Shown: one piece after another, positions 8,397 through 17,668 of the stretch
Numbering within the stretch: position 1 is the stretch's first letter
Layout: every line of letters starts with the position of its first letter
Assembly (NCBI RefSeq): GCF_003344765.1
Contig: NZ_QPMH01000014.1
Span: 37,162-101,161 of the forward strand
Source of the DNA: Ferruginivarius sediminum
Lineage (GTDB): Bacteria > Pseudomonadota > Alphaproteobacteria > Kiloniellales > Rhodovibrionaceae
DNA: 64,000 nt
Reading direction: 5' to 3'
The notes under the pieces: generated by a model
Told to the model about the DNA's origin: nothing
What the model saw: the letters and a program-made list of their open reading frames with translations, nothing else
Databases searched by the model: none
Program-made: the position numbers and the translations under genes

Positions 8397-11300
8397 TCAC
8401 TTAACTCGGAGTCGGCCCAAGATCGATATGGTTGCCGGTCGAATATCCGCCTTGCGGAGACCTTCCGCAGACGAAAACTTGTAGCCCTGGTCGCCGTTCA
8501 GATTGATGGCAGGGAATAACGCCTGGACATAAGCGGCCGCTTCCCTGCCCGTCGCATGGCGAGCGGGCCAGACGTACAGGCGACCATCCGTCACCATTTT
8601 CTTCACCTGAAAGATGCGTTCCGCCGTCTGCCCCGGCCAGTAGAGCAGATCGCCTTGCGACAGGGTCATGACAAGCCTTGCACCGGGCTGCGGTGGCTCC
8701 GGCCGGTTCCCGTTCCGGGCATGGAACCGAGGCACCACTTCCGCCTGCCATTTCACCTTGCCGTTCCGGCCCGTCAGTTCCCACACATGGTAGAAAGTGT
8801 TTCCGCCGGTAATCACGGCCGCGCCCGTGTTGCCTCGGAAATTCCAGATGACGCTCCGGGTCTCATCCCCATCATACGTCCCCGTCACCACCGTGTTGCC
8901 GGTCATGCCGCGTGGGCCCCAGCGCGGGTCGCGGGCGGCTTTCAGGCAGAGGTCGGACAGGGACGCCTCGGGCTCAGCGGCGCGGTATTCCCCCACCACG
9001 GCCTCGAAGCGCTCGCGCATTCGGGGCGAGGCGAATGCGGACATGGTCTTCTCGACCTTGTCGTCGGGCAGCGGCTTGCCGTTGGCGTCCTGGAACAGCC
9101 GCTCCACGGGGCGGCGAAGCACCAGGTTCTTGCCCGGCGCGTCGCCGTTCGTGGCGTCGCGAACACCGTAGAGCGTCTCTTCGTGAAGCTGCCCCTCCGT
9201 CCGGTGGCGCGGGCGGAAGGACGGCCAGATGCGTTCGTAGGTGCGCATGACGTCGGCACGGAAGCCTTCATAGGGCTCCGCCACCTCGGCCTCTGCGGGG
9301 TTGGGCAGCCCGTCTGCGCCATGGCGGCTGTGCAGCGTGTTGATCCATTGCACCATCGGCCTGTCGGTCGTGGCGATCACGGCGGCGTCGATGAAGTGAT
9401 GGCGATGGTCCAGCCGGTTCTTCCGGCCCCCGGCGCCGCGCACCAGATAGGCGGCGACGTCGGCACGGTTGGCGTCGGGCAGCCGCTTGCTCACCTTCGG
9501 CGTCCAGGCCTTGATCAGGCTGTCGACCGCCTTGCGCAGATGCGCGGGCTCAAGCGCGGCAAGCTCCTGGTCCAGAAGCTGGGGATCGCCCAGCGCCGCA
9601 TGGCTGAGCGGGATCAGGTCGCGCCCGCGCATCGGCGGCGTCAGGTCCCAGGCCGCGCGCAGCCAGCCTGTCAGGCGGCCGTTGCTGGCGATGACGTCGT
9701 TGCCGGGACGTTCCGCCACGACGTGGCGCAAATAGCGCACGGACGTGCGGGCGATATAGCTGGTGTCGGTGATCTGGCGCGGTGCCCAGCTCGACTCGTC
9801 GTCCTCGTCGTCCCCGCCCCGCTTGGCCAGCGCCGCCGCCTTCTCGCCGAAACGCCAGGCGATCGCCTTGCGCTCGGACGGGTCGAGACCTTCCAGGAAG
9901 TTGTCCACCCGCGCCTGCCACGCCGGGTCGTCGTGGAAGGCCTCCCACGGGGTGCGATCGCCCTTGCGGCGGTTCGCGGCCGCCTCGCATATGACCATGT
10001 TGGATTCCACGTCGCGGCCACCCAGGCTGACCGGAATCACGTGATCGACCTCATAGGCCTCGCTCAACAGGTCGGCGGCGGCGATGCGATTGCCGGTATA
10101 GGGGCACAGGTGGTTCTGCCGCTTCGCCAGACGGTGGCGGCGGCGGCGCTCGCGCGCGTTGGAAAGCCACTGGCCCTGGCGGCGCAACTCGGCGTCGATG
10201 GCGGCGTTGTCCGCCTCCTTCGCCGCCTGATCGCGCTGGCGGGTCTGGCGCTCCTCCGCGCCGGCCTTCAACTCGCGCGTGGTCTCCACCACAACCAGCC
10301 GCAGGTCGGAGCCATAGCGGTCCAGCAGCTTGTTCACCAGCTTGCGCAGCTCGTTCAGCGCGATGTGGACGGAGATGTTGGCGATGCGGCCATGGAACCG
10401 CTCCGGGTCGTCCAAGTCCTCCGGCGCGCCGGTGCCGTTCATGCCGACGTCCGGCATCGCCTGGGCATAGTACGGCAGGCGCGCGTAGCGGTGGGCCGGG
10501 CGCGCGTCGGTCGGATCGCGGCCCAGCGCTTCCACCACGGCATCGTGCACCCGCACGCCCGGCGTCATGTACGGCAGGATCCTGTGCGCCGCGGCGGCGG
10601 AGATCTGCGCGCGGCCGGTCGGCAGCTCGAACTGCACGGCATCGGCCAGCATCCCGGCGCGCTCGCCGTCCAGGCCAAGCCCCTGGCGAGAGTCGCGGAT
10701 ATACGCCAGAAGCCCGGCGCGCCGGCCGCGCCGCTCCCACAGCTCGGTGAACAGCGCGTCTTTCTCCGTCAGCGAGCGTTCGTTCCAGCCGGGGATCAGG
10801 GGCGCGAACAGGGCGTCGGTCTGGTGTCCCTCGGCCGCGCGGCTGGCCTGCTTGCCCGCCCCGGCCTGCAGCTCCACCGTGAACTTGTTCCGCCCGATAC
10901 CGATGGCCTTGCGCAGTTTCGGCCACTCCAGGCGGGGCACCTGGCGCAGTTCCGTGAGCGCGGCCTCGTATTCCACCGCCGTCAGCGGCCGGTCCGCCTC
11001 GTCGAAGCCCTGTGGGAGGCGCAAGTTGCCCAGCGTCTGGCGCAGGATGAACTCCTGCACCGACGGCAGGGCGCGCCAGGCGCGGTCTTCCTCCGGCAGG
11101 TAGCCGCAGCGCCCCGCCTCGGGCGAGCGCAGCGGACGCTGATCCAGCACCAGTTCGGCGACGGCATCCCAGTCCAGCCCTGGAAACGCCGCCTCCTGCA
11201 TCTCGCGGATCTTGCCCAGCTCTTCCTCGATCAGCGCGCGCGTCGGGGCATAGGCGTCGCCGCCGCCATAGCGCATGCGCACCGGCCGCCCCTGCGCCAG

Positions 11301-11900
11301 ATCCGCCGCGAAGAGCGCGCCGACGGTGGGCGCCCCAGTCGCTGCCATGCGCTCGCGCAGGTGCGCCTCGGCGCCCAGCCAGAAATTGGTCTCCTCATTC
11401 TGGCCACTGTCCTCCTGGCCGCCGTCCTTATTGGCTTTCTTTCCCTTTTTCGAGTCGGCGCGCGTGTCGGCCTGGCGGCGGTCCAGAAGGTTGCTGCGAA
11501 AGCCGCGGTGCTTGTTCATGTGCAGCAGGACGGCGCGCAGCTCCGCCGGCTCGACGGCCCCCTTCGCCGCCTTGGCGCGGAGGGCATAGGGATCGGCGCC
11601 ATCACCAGGATGCCCGTCGATGCCGGCCTGTTTCAGGCACGCCTCAAGCTGCGCCTTGCGCCAGCGGCGGGCGCGCTTGGGCCGGCGGGCGCGGCGCTTT
11701 TCGCCCCGCTCGCGCTGCTTGGAGGTCTGCGTCTCCGGGTCACGGCCGCTATCGAACAGACGGACGCCGCCGGCCAGCAGCTTTTCCGCCGCCGGCCGGT
11801 CCGGCCCCGCGCAGCATCGGAAAGCGGCCCAGCCGATGCTGTCGGTGCCGATGTCGACGCCAAGCATCCAGGGAAGATTCGAGGAAGTGTCCGCCGGCAT
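8397..11900 (-). CDS. cas9: Cas9 endonuclease, type II-C
   Basis: 1,167 residues. RuvC-I is MLGVDIGTDSIGW with Asp16. It is followed by an arginine-rich bridge helix (about 55-80), RuvC-II VVVETTREL with Glu539, HNH YEVDHVIPVSLGG with Asp619/His620 and Asn downstream, and RuvC-III HRHHFIDAAVIA with His835 and Asp838. All catalytic residues are present. The open frame extends 98 codons further upstream, but ATG 11900 has a GGCGGGG site eight bases ahead and places RuvC-I at the normal distance from the N terminus. The protein pairs with the tracrRNA at 5.3 kb and crRNAs from the adjacent array to cut DNA. It is transcribed in the same direction as both RNAs and against cas1-cas2. Confidence 0.97.
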   Translation of the reverse strand: MPADTSSNLPWMLGVDIGTDSIGWAAFRCCAGPDRPAAEKLLAGGVRLFDSGRDPETQTSKQRERGEKRRARRPKRARRWRKAQLEACLKQAGIDGHPGDGADPYALRAKAAKGAVEPAELRAVLLHMNKHRGFRSNLLDRRQADTRADSKKGKKANKDGGQEDSGQNEETNFWLGAEAHLRERMAATGAPTVGALFAADLAQGRPVRMRYGGGDAYAPTRALIEEELGKIREMQEAAFPGLDWDAVAELVLDQRPLRSPEAGRCGYLPEEDRAWRALPSVQEFILRQTLGNLRLPQGFDEADRPLTAVEYEAALTELRQVPRLEWPKLRKAIGIGRNKFTVELQAGAGKQASRAAEGHQTDALFAPLIPGWNERSLTEKDALFTELWERRGRRAGLLAYIRDSRQGLGLDGERAGMLADAVQFELPTGRAQISAAAAHRILPYMTPGVRVHDAVVEALGRDPTDARPAHRYARLPYYAQAMPDVGMNGTGAPEDLDDPERFHGRIANISVHIALNELRKLVNKLLDRYGSDLRLVVVETTRELKAGAEERQTRQRDQAAKEADNAAIDAELRRQGQWLSNARERRRRHRLAKRQNHLCPYTGNRIAAADLLSEAYEVDHVIPVSLGGRDVESNMVICEAAANRRKGDRTPWEAFHDDPAWQARVDNFLEGLDPSERKAIAWRFGEKAAALAKRGGDDEDDESSWAPRQITDTSYIARTSVRYLRHVVAERPGNDVIASNGRLTGWLRAAWDLTPPMRGRDLIPLSHAALGDPQLLDQELAALEPAHLRKAVDSLIKAWTPKVSKRLPDANRADVAAYLVRGAGGRKNRLDHRHHFIDAAVIATTDRPMVQWINTLHSRHGADGLPNPAEAEVAEPYEGFRADVMRTYERIWPSFRPRHRTEGQLHEETLYGVRDATNGDAPGKNLVLRRPVERLFQDANGKPLPDDKVEKTMSAFASPRMRERFEAVVGEYRAAEPEASLSDLCLKAARDPRWGPRGMTGNTVVTGTYDGDETRSVIWNFRGNTGAAVITGGNTFYHVWELTGRNGKVKWQAEVVPRFHARNGNRPEPPQPGARLVMTLSQGDLLYWPGQTAERIFQVKKMVTDGRLYVWPARHATGREAAAYVQALFPAINLNGDQGYKFSSAEGLRKADIRPATISILGRLRVK

Positions 11901-12163
11901 GTGATTGCCCCGCCATTCGATGATTGCGCACGCCCTTGATGCCGCCACGCTACATTTGTTTATCAGCGAGTCAAAATTTTCCGGCGGGCATACCGATGTC
12001 AATATCAGCGCTGTTGGAGAAGTAAACTGGCGCCGCTGACGACGTTGAACGACATGCAGGGCGGAGTCATCGGCGTTAGCCGCAAGCGCGCCATTTCCCG
12101 CGATGGCATTTTCGGCGCCCGGTCTGCTAGCTTTGCGCCGGCGTTGTTGGAGCGAGAGAAGGC

Positions 12164-15115
12164 ATGAGCGAACGGCGCGTGGCCGGCTATCCACGGCACC
12201 GGCGCATCGGCGATTCCCGCCTGGCGCGGCGGCTGGCGGCGGGCGTCGTGGGCGAGGTGCGTTTCGATGCGTTCACGCGCGGGCGCTATGCCACCGACGC
12301 CTCGCACTATCAGGTCGAACCCATCGGCGTCGTGCTGCCACGGCGCGAAGAGGATATCGCCGCCGTTCTGGAGATCGCGCGCGAGGAGGGCCTGCCCGTC
12401 ATCCCGCGCGGCGGCGGCACCTCCCAGAACGGCCAGGCCATCGGCGAGGCAATCATCCTCGATACCTCGAAATACCTGAACGAGGTGATCGAGTACGACG
12501 CCACCGCGCGGCGCGTGTCGGTACAGCCCGGCGTCGTGCTGGACCGCCTGAACGCCCGGCTGAAGCGCGACGGCCTGTTCTTCCCGGTGGATGTCTCGAC
12601 ATCCAGCCGCGCCACCCTGGGCGGCATGGCAGGGAACAACTCGGCCGGCTCGCGCTCGCTGCGCTATGGCATCATGAAGGACAACGTGGAGGCCATCGAC
12701 GCGGTGCTGGCCGACGGCAGCGCCCATCGCTTCGCCGAGGTACCCGGCAACCTGGACGATACCTCGCTCGACCCGCGCGTCCTCGACCTCGTACAGGGAA
12801 TGCGTGCCCTGGCCGAGCGGGAGCGCGACGAGATGGCGCGGCGCATCCCGAAGGTGCAGCGTCGCGTCGGCGGCTATAACCTCGACAGCGTCGAAAGCGG
12901 CGGCCACAACATGGCGAAGCTGCTGGTCGGCTCCGAGGGCACGCTGGCGTTCTTCCGCCGTCTGACGCTGCCGTTACAGCCACTTCCCTCGCAACGGGTT
13001 CTCGGCGTCTGCCATTTCCCGACGTTCTTCGACGCGATGGACAGTGCCCAGCATCTGGTCAGGCTGGGCCCCAGCGCGGTGGAACTGGTCGACCGCAACA
13101 TCCTGGAGATCGCCGGCGGCATTCCCCTGTTCCGCGAGTCCATGAAAAGGTTCGTCCGCGGCGAGCCCGACTGCCTGCTGATCGTCGAGTTCGCCGGGGA
13201 GGACGCCGGCGAGCTTCGCGACCGCCTCGGTGCGCTGGACGCGGAAATGGCGCGCCTCGGTTTTCCCGACAGCGTAGTGACGGCCGAAGACGCGTCTTTT
13301 CAGCAAGAGATCTGGGAGGTTCGCAAGGCCGGCCTCAACATCGTCATGGCGATGAAGGGCGACGGCAAGCCGGTGTCGTTCATCGAGGACTGCGCCGTGC
13401 CACTGGACCGCCTGGCCGCCTACACGGCGGAGCTGAACGAGGTGTTCGCGCGCCACGGCACGCGCGGAACCTGGTACGCCCATGCCTCGGTCGGCTGCCT
13501 GCACGTGCGGCCGATCCTGAACCTGAAGACCGAGGCCGGCGCGCGCCAAATGCGGGCGATCCACGAGGAGGCGCTGGACCTCGTGCGCCGCTACGAAGGC
13601 TCCCACTCCGGCGAGCACGGCGACGGCCTCGCCCGCTCGTCCTGGCACGAGAAGATGTACGGCCCGCGGCTGGTCGATGCGTTCGAGGTGGTCAAGGACG
13701 CCTTCGATCCAGATGAGACCTTCAATCCGGGCAAGATCGTCCGCGCGCCGCAAAGCGACGACCGCACGCTGTTCCGCTTCAAGCCGGGCTACGCCGACCA
13801 AGGGCCGGCGGAAACGGTGCTGGACTGGTCCGCCTGGGGCGGCTTCCTGGGCGCGACGGAGATGTGCAACAACAACGGCGCCTGCCGGAAGTTCGCGCCG
13901 GGCGTCATGTGCCCCTCCTACCGGGTGACGATGGACGAGCGCGACGCCACGCGCGGCCGCGCCAACAGCCTGCGCCTCGCGCTGAGCGGCCAGCTTGGCA
14001 GGGACGCGCTGACGTCGCCGGAGATGCGCGAGACGCTGTCACTGTGCGTCGGCTGCAAGGGCTGCCGGCGGGAGTGCCCGACCGGCGTGGACATGGCGCG
14101 GATGAAGATCGAGGCCACCGCGCAGTATCGAAAAGTTGCGCCGCTTTCCGCCCGCGACCGCCTCATCGCCTACCTGCCCCGCTACGCTCCGCTGGCCAGC
14201 CGCTTCGCGCCGCTGCTGAACTTCGCCGCGCGGCTGCCGGGGCTGGGTGCGGCGCGCGAGAAGCTGCTGGGCCTGTCCCGTCATCGCTCGCTGCCCGCGT
14301 GGCGGTCGGACCGCTTCCGGCCGGACGTGGCCGAGACCAGCCGCGCCAAGTCGGCCGACACCCGCGAGGTCGCGCTGTTCGTCGATACCTTCAGCGCCTA
14401 CCACGAGCCGGAGACGGCCCGCGCGGCCATCGCCGTGCTGGAGGCCGCCGGCTGCCGCGTGAACGTCGCCCGCCCCGACGACGGCGGCAGGCCTCTATGC
14501 TGCGGACGTACCTTCCTGGCCACCGGCTTGGTCGACGAGGCGCGCGCGGAACTGGAACGGACACTGACAGTGCTGAGCCCCCTGGCGGAGCGTGGCGTTC
14601 CCATCGTCGGCCTGGAGCCCTCCTGCCTCCTCACCCTGCGCGACGAACTCGCGGCGGTGCTACCGGGCCGCGCGGCGGAGGCGGTGGGCATGCAGGCCAA
14701 GACCTTCGCCGAGTTCCTGGCGCAAGAGCACGCGACGCGCCGGTTGGATTTGCCGCTCAACGCGCTGCCCTGCACGTCCGCCTACCTGCACGGTCACTGC
14801 CACGAGAAGGCCTTCGGCGCGTTCGGCGCGGTGAAGACGGTCCTGGAACTGGTGCCCGGCCTGGAGGTCAATGCCATCGAGTCCTCCTGCTGCGGCATGG
14901 CCGGTGCCTTCGGCTACGAGGCAGAGCACTACGAGGTGTCGATGCGGATGGCCGAACTGTCGCTGCTGCCGGCCATCCGGCAGGCGCCGGAAGATGCGAT
15001 CCTGGTTGCCGACGGCACCTCCTGCCGCCACCAGATCGCCGACGCAACCGGGCGAAAGGCGCACCACCTGGCCGTCGTGCTACGCGACTCGCTGCAAGGG
15101 GCCGGCGCGGCCTGA
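12164..15115 (+). CDS. FAD-linked oxidase / Fe-S oxidoreductase fusion (D-2-hydroxyacid dehydrogenase, YdiJ-like)
   Basis: 983 residues in the order FAD-binding PCMH domain (about 45-235, VIPRGGGTSQNGQAIG), FAD-oxidase C-terminal domain (about 260-545, HSGEHGDGLARS), a 4Fe-4S region (about 625-650, CVGCKGCRRECPTGVDM) and two cysteine-rich CCG motifs (near 778 and 906, SSCCGMAGAFGYE). This fused arrangement is that of YdiJ-type dehydrogenases, which oxidise D-2-hydroxyglutarate, D-lactate or related hydroxyacids and pass electrons to the quinone pool. The start has GAGAAGG one base ahead of ATG. It is divergent from cas9 across 263 bp and converges on the BKACE gene. Confidence 0.88.
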   Translation: MSERRVAGYPRHRRIGDSRLARRLAAGVVGEVRFDAFTRGRYATDASHYQVEPIGVVLPRREEDIAAVLEIAREEGLPVIPRGGGTSQNGQAIGEAIILDTSKYLNEVIEYDATARRVSVQPGVVLDRLNARLKRDGLFFPVDVSTSSRATLGGMAGNNSAGSRSLRYGIMKDNVEAIDAVLADGSAHRFAEVPGNLDDTSLDPRVLDLVQGMRALAERERDEMARRIPKVQRRVGGYNLDSVESGGHNMAKLLVGSEGTLAFFRRLTLPLQPLPSQRVLGVCHFPTFFDAMDSAQHLVRLGPSAVELVDRNILEIAGGIPLFRESMKRFVRGEPDCLLIVEFAGEDAGELRDRLGALDAEMARLGFPDSVVTAEDASFQQEIWEVRKAGLNIVMAMKGDGKPVSFIEDCAVPLDRLAAYTAELNEVFARHGTRGTWYAHASVGCLHVRPILNLKTEAGARQMRAIHEEALDLVRRYEGSHSGEHGDGLARSSWHEKMYGPRLVDAFEVVKDAFDPDETFNPGKIVRAPQSDDRTLFRFKPGYADQGPAETVLDWSAWGGFLGATEMCNNNGACRKFAPGVMCPSYRVTMDERDATRGRANSLRLALSGQLGRDALTSPEMRETLSLCVGCKGCRRECPTGVDMARMKIEATAQYRKVAPLSARDRLIAYLPRYAPLASRFAPLLNFAARLPGLGAAREKLLGLSRHRSLPAWRSDRFRPDVAETSRAKSADTREVALFVDTFSAYHEPETARAAIAVLEAAGCRVNVARPDDGGRPLCCGRTFLATGLVDEARAELERTLTVLSPLAERGVPIVGLEPSCLLTLRDELAAVLPGRAAEAVGMQAKTFAEFLAQEHATRRLDLPLNALPCTSAYLHGHCHEKAFGAFGAVKTVLELVPGLEVNAIESSCCGMAGAFGYEAEHYEVSMRMAELSLLPAIRQAPEDAILVADGTSCRHQIADATGRKAHHLAVVLRDSLQGAGAA

Positions 15116-15144
15116 GCGTCGCGGGCGCGCTCCAGCCGCCCGGC

Positions 15145-15975
15145 TCAAGCCTGCGGGATCGACAGAAGCCGCCGTGCCTCCACCGCCGTCGCCGGGTGAC
15201 GGTCGTAGTCGGCACAGAGGTCGGCCACGCGGGCGACCAGTTCCGCGTTGCTCTCGGCCAGCCGGCTCTTGTCGAAGCGGATGTTGTCCTCAAGCCCCGT
15301 ACGGCAGTGGCCGCCCATCTCCAACGCCCAGTGGTTGACCTCAAGCTGATGCCGGCCGATCCCGGCCGCCGTCCAGGTAGCATCGGGCAGAAGCTCGCGA
15401 AGTTGGGCCACCTCAAAATCGAGGATATCGCGCCGTGCTGGCAGCGCATTCTTCACGCCCAGCACGAACTGCACGTGGACAGGGCGGACAAGCTCGCCGA
15501 CCGCCGCCATCTCGACCGCCTTGTAGAGCATCGACAGGTCGAAGATCTCGATCTCCGGCTTGATGCCCTCGCACCGCATCCGGTCGGCCAGTTCCTTCAC
15601 GAAATCCGGATGGTTCTCGTAGATCATGCTGGGGAAGTTGACGGAGCCGGTAGCGAGCGACGCCATCTCCGGGCGCAGATGGAGCATGCTGCCGCGCGCC
15701 TCGGTGGAGCGCCCCCGCCCGCCGGTGGAGAACTGGACGATCATGCCGGGGCAATGCCGGCGCACGCCGTCCAGGTAGGCCGCGAATTTCTCCGGGTCCG
15801 ACGACGGTGTCTCGTCGTCGTTGCGGACGTGGACATGCGCGATGGTGGCGCCTGCCTCGAAAGCGGCGTGCGTCGATTCCACCTGCTCGTCGACCGTGAT
15901 CGGCACGGCGGGGTTGTGCGACTTGCGCGGGACGGAGCCGGTAATCGCGACGGTGATGATGCAGGGCGTCGTCAT
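15145..15975 (-). CDS. BKACE family beta-keto acid cleavage enzyme (DUF849)
   Basis: 276 residues starting MTTPCIITVAITGSV, with the zinc-binding HVHVR strand near residue 46, and GGHCRTGLEDN near the C terminus. BKACE enzymes condense a beta-keto acid with acetyl-CoA and release acetoacetate plus a CoA ester; dehydrocarnitine and 3-keto-5-aminohexanoate are known substrates. ATG 15975 is preceded by GGAAGG on the minus strand. It follows hyuB with 1 bp between the genes, so it is the last gene of the hyuA-hyuB operon. The substrate cannot be assigned here. Confidence 0.88.
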   Translation of the reverse strand: MTTPCIITVAITGSVPRKSHNPAVPITVDEQVESTHAAFEAGATIAHVHVRNDDETPSSDPEKFAAYLDGVRRHCPGMIVQFSTGGRGRSTEARGSMLHLRPEMASLATGSVNFPSMIYENHPDFVKELADRMRCEGIKPEIEIFDLSMLYKAVEMAAVGELVRPVHVQFVLGVKNALPARRDILDFEVAQLRELLPDATWTAAGIGRHQLEVNHWALEMGGHCRTGLEDNIRFDKSRLAESNAELVARVADLCADYDRHPATAVEARRLLSIPQA

Positions 15976-15976
15976 G

Positions 15977-17668
15977 TCAGGCACTTTCCTTCCGGGTCGT
16001 GGCATTCGCGGGCGCATCCGGACCGCCGGGACCAGCGTCGAAGTAGCCGCGCAAGCGGTCGCGCTCGATCAACTCGGGCGCGCGCTCCCCGGCGGGGCCA
16101 TAGCCGCCGCCACCGGGCGTCTCCACCTCGATCCAGTCGCCTTCGCCCAGCAGGTAGCCCTCGCCCTTCGAGAGATGTTCGGGCGAGGTCATTTCGCCAT
16201 TGCGGCAGATCCGGATGACGTTTGGCGCGCCGGCGTCGCCGCCCAGAATGCCGGGCGGACCGAAGCGCCCGTGCTCCATCAGGAACGATGCCTTGGCGTT
16301 GCCGCGTAGCAGGCGCACGCGATAGCGAACGCCGAAGCCGCCCCGGTAGCGCCCGGCGCCGCCCGAGCCTTCGCGGAGCGCGAACTGCTCGATGAGGATG
16401 GGATAGCGCTGTTCCAGGATCTCGACCGGCTGGCTCTTCGAGATGCCGATGGTGGAACAGCCGTTGCTGATCCCGTCGCCAGCCCACCAGCCACCGTAAC
16501 CGCCGCCGGAGAAATAATACATGATGTAGCTCCGCCCCGTTTCCGGGTCGAAGCCGCCCATGCTGAGGTTGCCGCTGGTTCCGGCGGGTGCTGCGAACAG
16601 CCGGTCGGGGATCGCTTCCGACAGGGCAAGCAGGACCGATTCCACCACGCGCTGCGAGACCTCGGCCGCACAGCCGGCAACCGGGCGCGGATAGTGGGCG
16701 TAGAGGAACGTCCCCTCCGGCGGCTCGACGTGAATCGGAGCGAAGCAGCCGGCGTTGAGCGGCACGTCCGGGAAGATGTGCTTCATCGCCAGATAGACGG
16801 CGGACAGCGTGCTCGCCCAAACCGAGTTCATCGGCCCCTGGCACGGCGGGCTGGAGCGTGACAGGTCGAAGTGAATGTCCGAGCCCTCGACGCGGACGTC
16901 GACGGCCACCTCAAGCGGCGCGTTCACTACGCCGTCGCTGTCCATGTAGGCCGAGGCCGCGTAGGTTCCGTCGGGGATGGCCTCGATGTGGCTGCGCATC
17001 ATCCGTTCCGAGCGCTGCTCAAGCTCGGCGATCGCAGCCTCGACGGTTTCCTCGCCGTAGCGGTCCAGCAGCGCCGTCAGCCGCCGCGCGCCGGTGGCAA
17101 GGGCGGCGATCTGCGCGCGGATATCGCCGATGCGCTCCTCGGCGACGCGGATGTTGGCAAGCACCAGCTTGACCAGGTCGTCGTCCATCTCGCCGCGCTG
17201 CACCAGCTTGACGGGCGGGATGCGCAGGCCTTCCTGGTGGATCTCGGTGGCGGTGCTGTTGAAGCCGCCCGGCACCATGCCGCCGGTGTCGGGCCAGTGG
17301 CCGGTGTTCGCCAGATAGCACCACGGCCGGCCGCGATAGTAGAAGGGCCGCACCATCTTGACGTCCATCAGATGCGTCCCGCCCAGGTAGGGGTCGTTCA
17401 CCAGGATGACGTCGCCGTCCTCCAGGTCCTGCCGCTCGGCAATGACGGAGCGGGTGGTCTCCTGCATGACGCCGACGAAGATCGGCAGGCCCAGCTCGCC
17501 CTGCGCGATCACCCGTCCGTCGGCCAGGCCGTAGATGCCGTTGGAGCGGTCGAAGGCTTCGGAGATGACGGGCGAGAAGGAGGTCTTCTCGTGCACCAGG
17601 TCCATTTCGCTGCAAACCTGCTGCAGCCCCTTCTCGATGACGGTCAGAGTAACGGGATCGATGGTCAT
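15977..17668 (-). CDS. Hydantoinase B / 5-oxoprolinase beta-type subunit
   Basis: 563 residues starting MTIDPVTLTVIEKGLQQVC and containing the family signatures GDVILVNDPYLGGTHLMD and MGGFDPETGRSYIMYY. It overlaps hyuA by 4 bp (ATGA). Together the A and B subunits form an ATP-dependent hydantoinase or oxoprolinase that opens cyclic imides such as N-methylhydantoin or 5-oxoproline. The open frame extends 62 codons upstream, but that part lies over hyuA and is not homologous to the family. Confidence 0.9.
   Translation of the reverse strand: MTIDPVTLTVIEKGLQQVCSEMDLVHEKTSFSPVISEAFDRSNGIYGLADGRVIAQGELGLPIFVGVMQETTRSVIAERQDLEDGDVILVNDPYLGGTHLMDVKMVRPFYYRGRPWCYLANTGHWPDTGGMVPGGFNSTATEIHQEGLRIPPVKLVQRGEMDDDLVKLVLANIRVAEERIGDIRAQIAALATGARRLTALLDRYGEETVEAAIAELEQRSERMMRSHIEAIPDGTYAASAYMDSDGVVNAPLEVAVDVRVEGSDIHFDLSRSSPPCQGPMNSVWASTLSAVYLAMKHIFPDVPLNAGCFAPIHVEPPEGTFLYAHYPRPVAGCAAEVSQRVVESVLLALSEAIPDRLFAAPAGTSGNLSMGGFDPETGRSYIMYYFSGGGYGGWWAGDGISNGCSTIGISKSQPVEILEQRYPILIEQFALREGSGGAGRYRGGFGVRYRVRLLRGNAKASFLMEHGRFGPPGILGGDAGAPNVIRICRNGEMTSPEHLSKGEGYLLGEGDWIEVETPGGGGYGPAGERAPELIERDRLRGYFDAGPGGPDAPANATTRKESA

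Noticed and set aside
8397..8784. Minus-strand frame at the cas9 3' end as an anti-CRISPR or extra cas gene
   Set aside because: It is an out-of-frame shadow of the Cas9 C-terminal domain.
8556..11939. 1,127-codon plus-strand frame opposite cas9
   Set aside because: Low-complexity Arg/Ala/Gly-rich composition produced by high GC; cas9 on the other strand has all catalytic motifs.
11901..12194. N-terminal extension of cas9 to 12194
   Set aside because: The extra 98 residues are not homologous to Cas9, and ATG 11900 has a ribosome binding site and places RuvC-I correctly.
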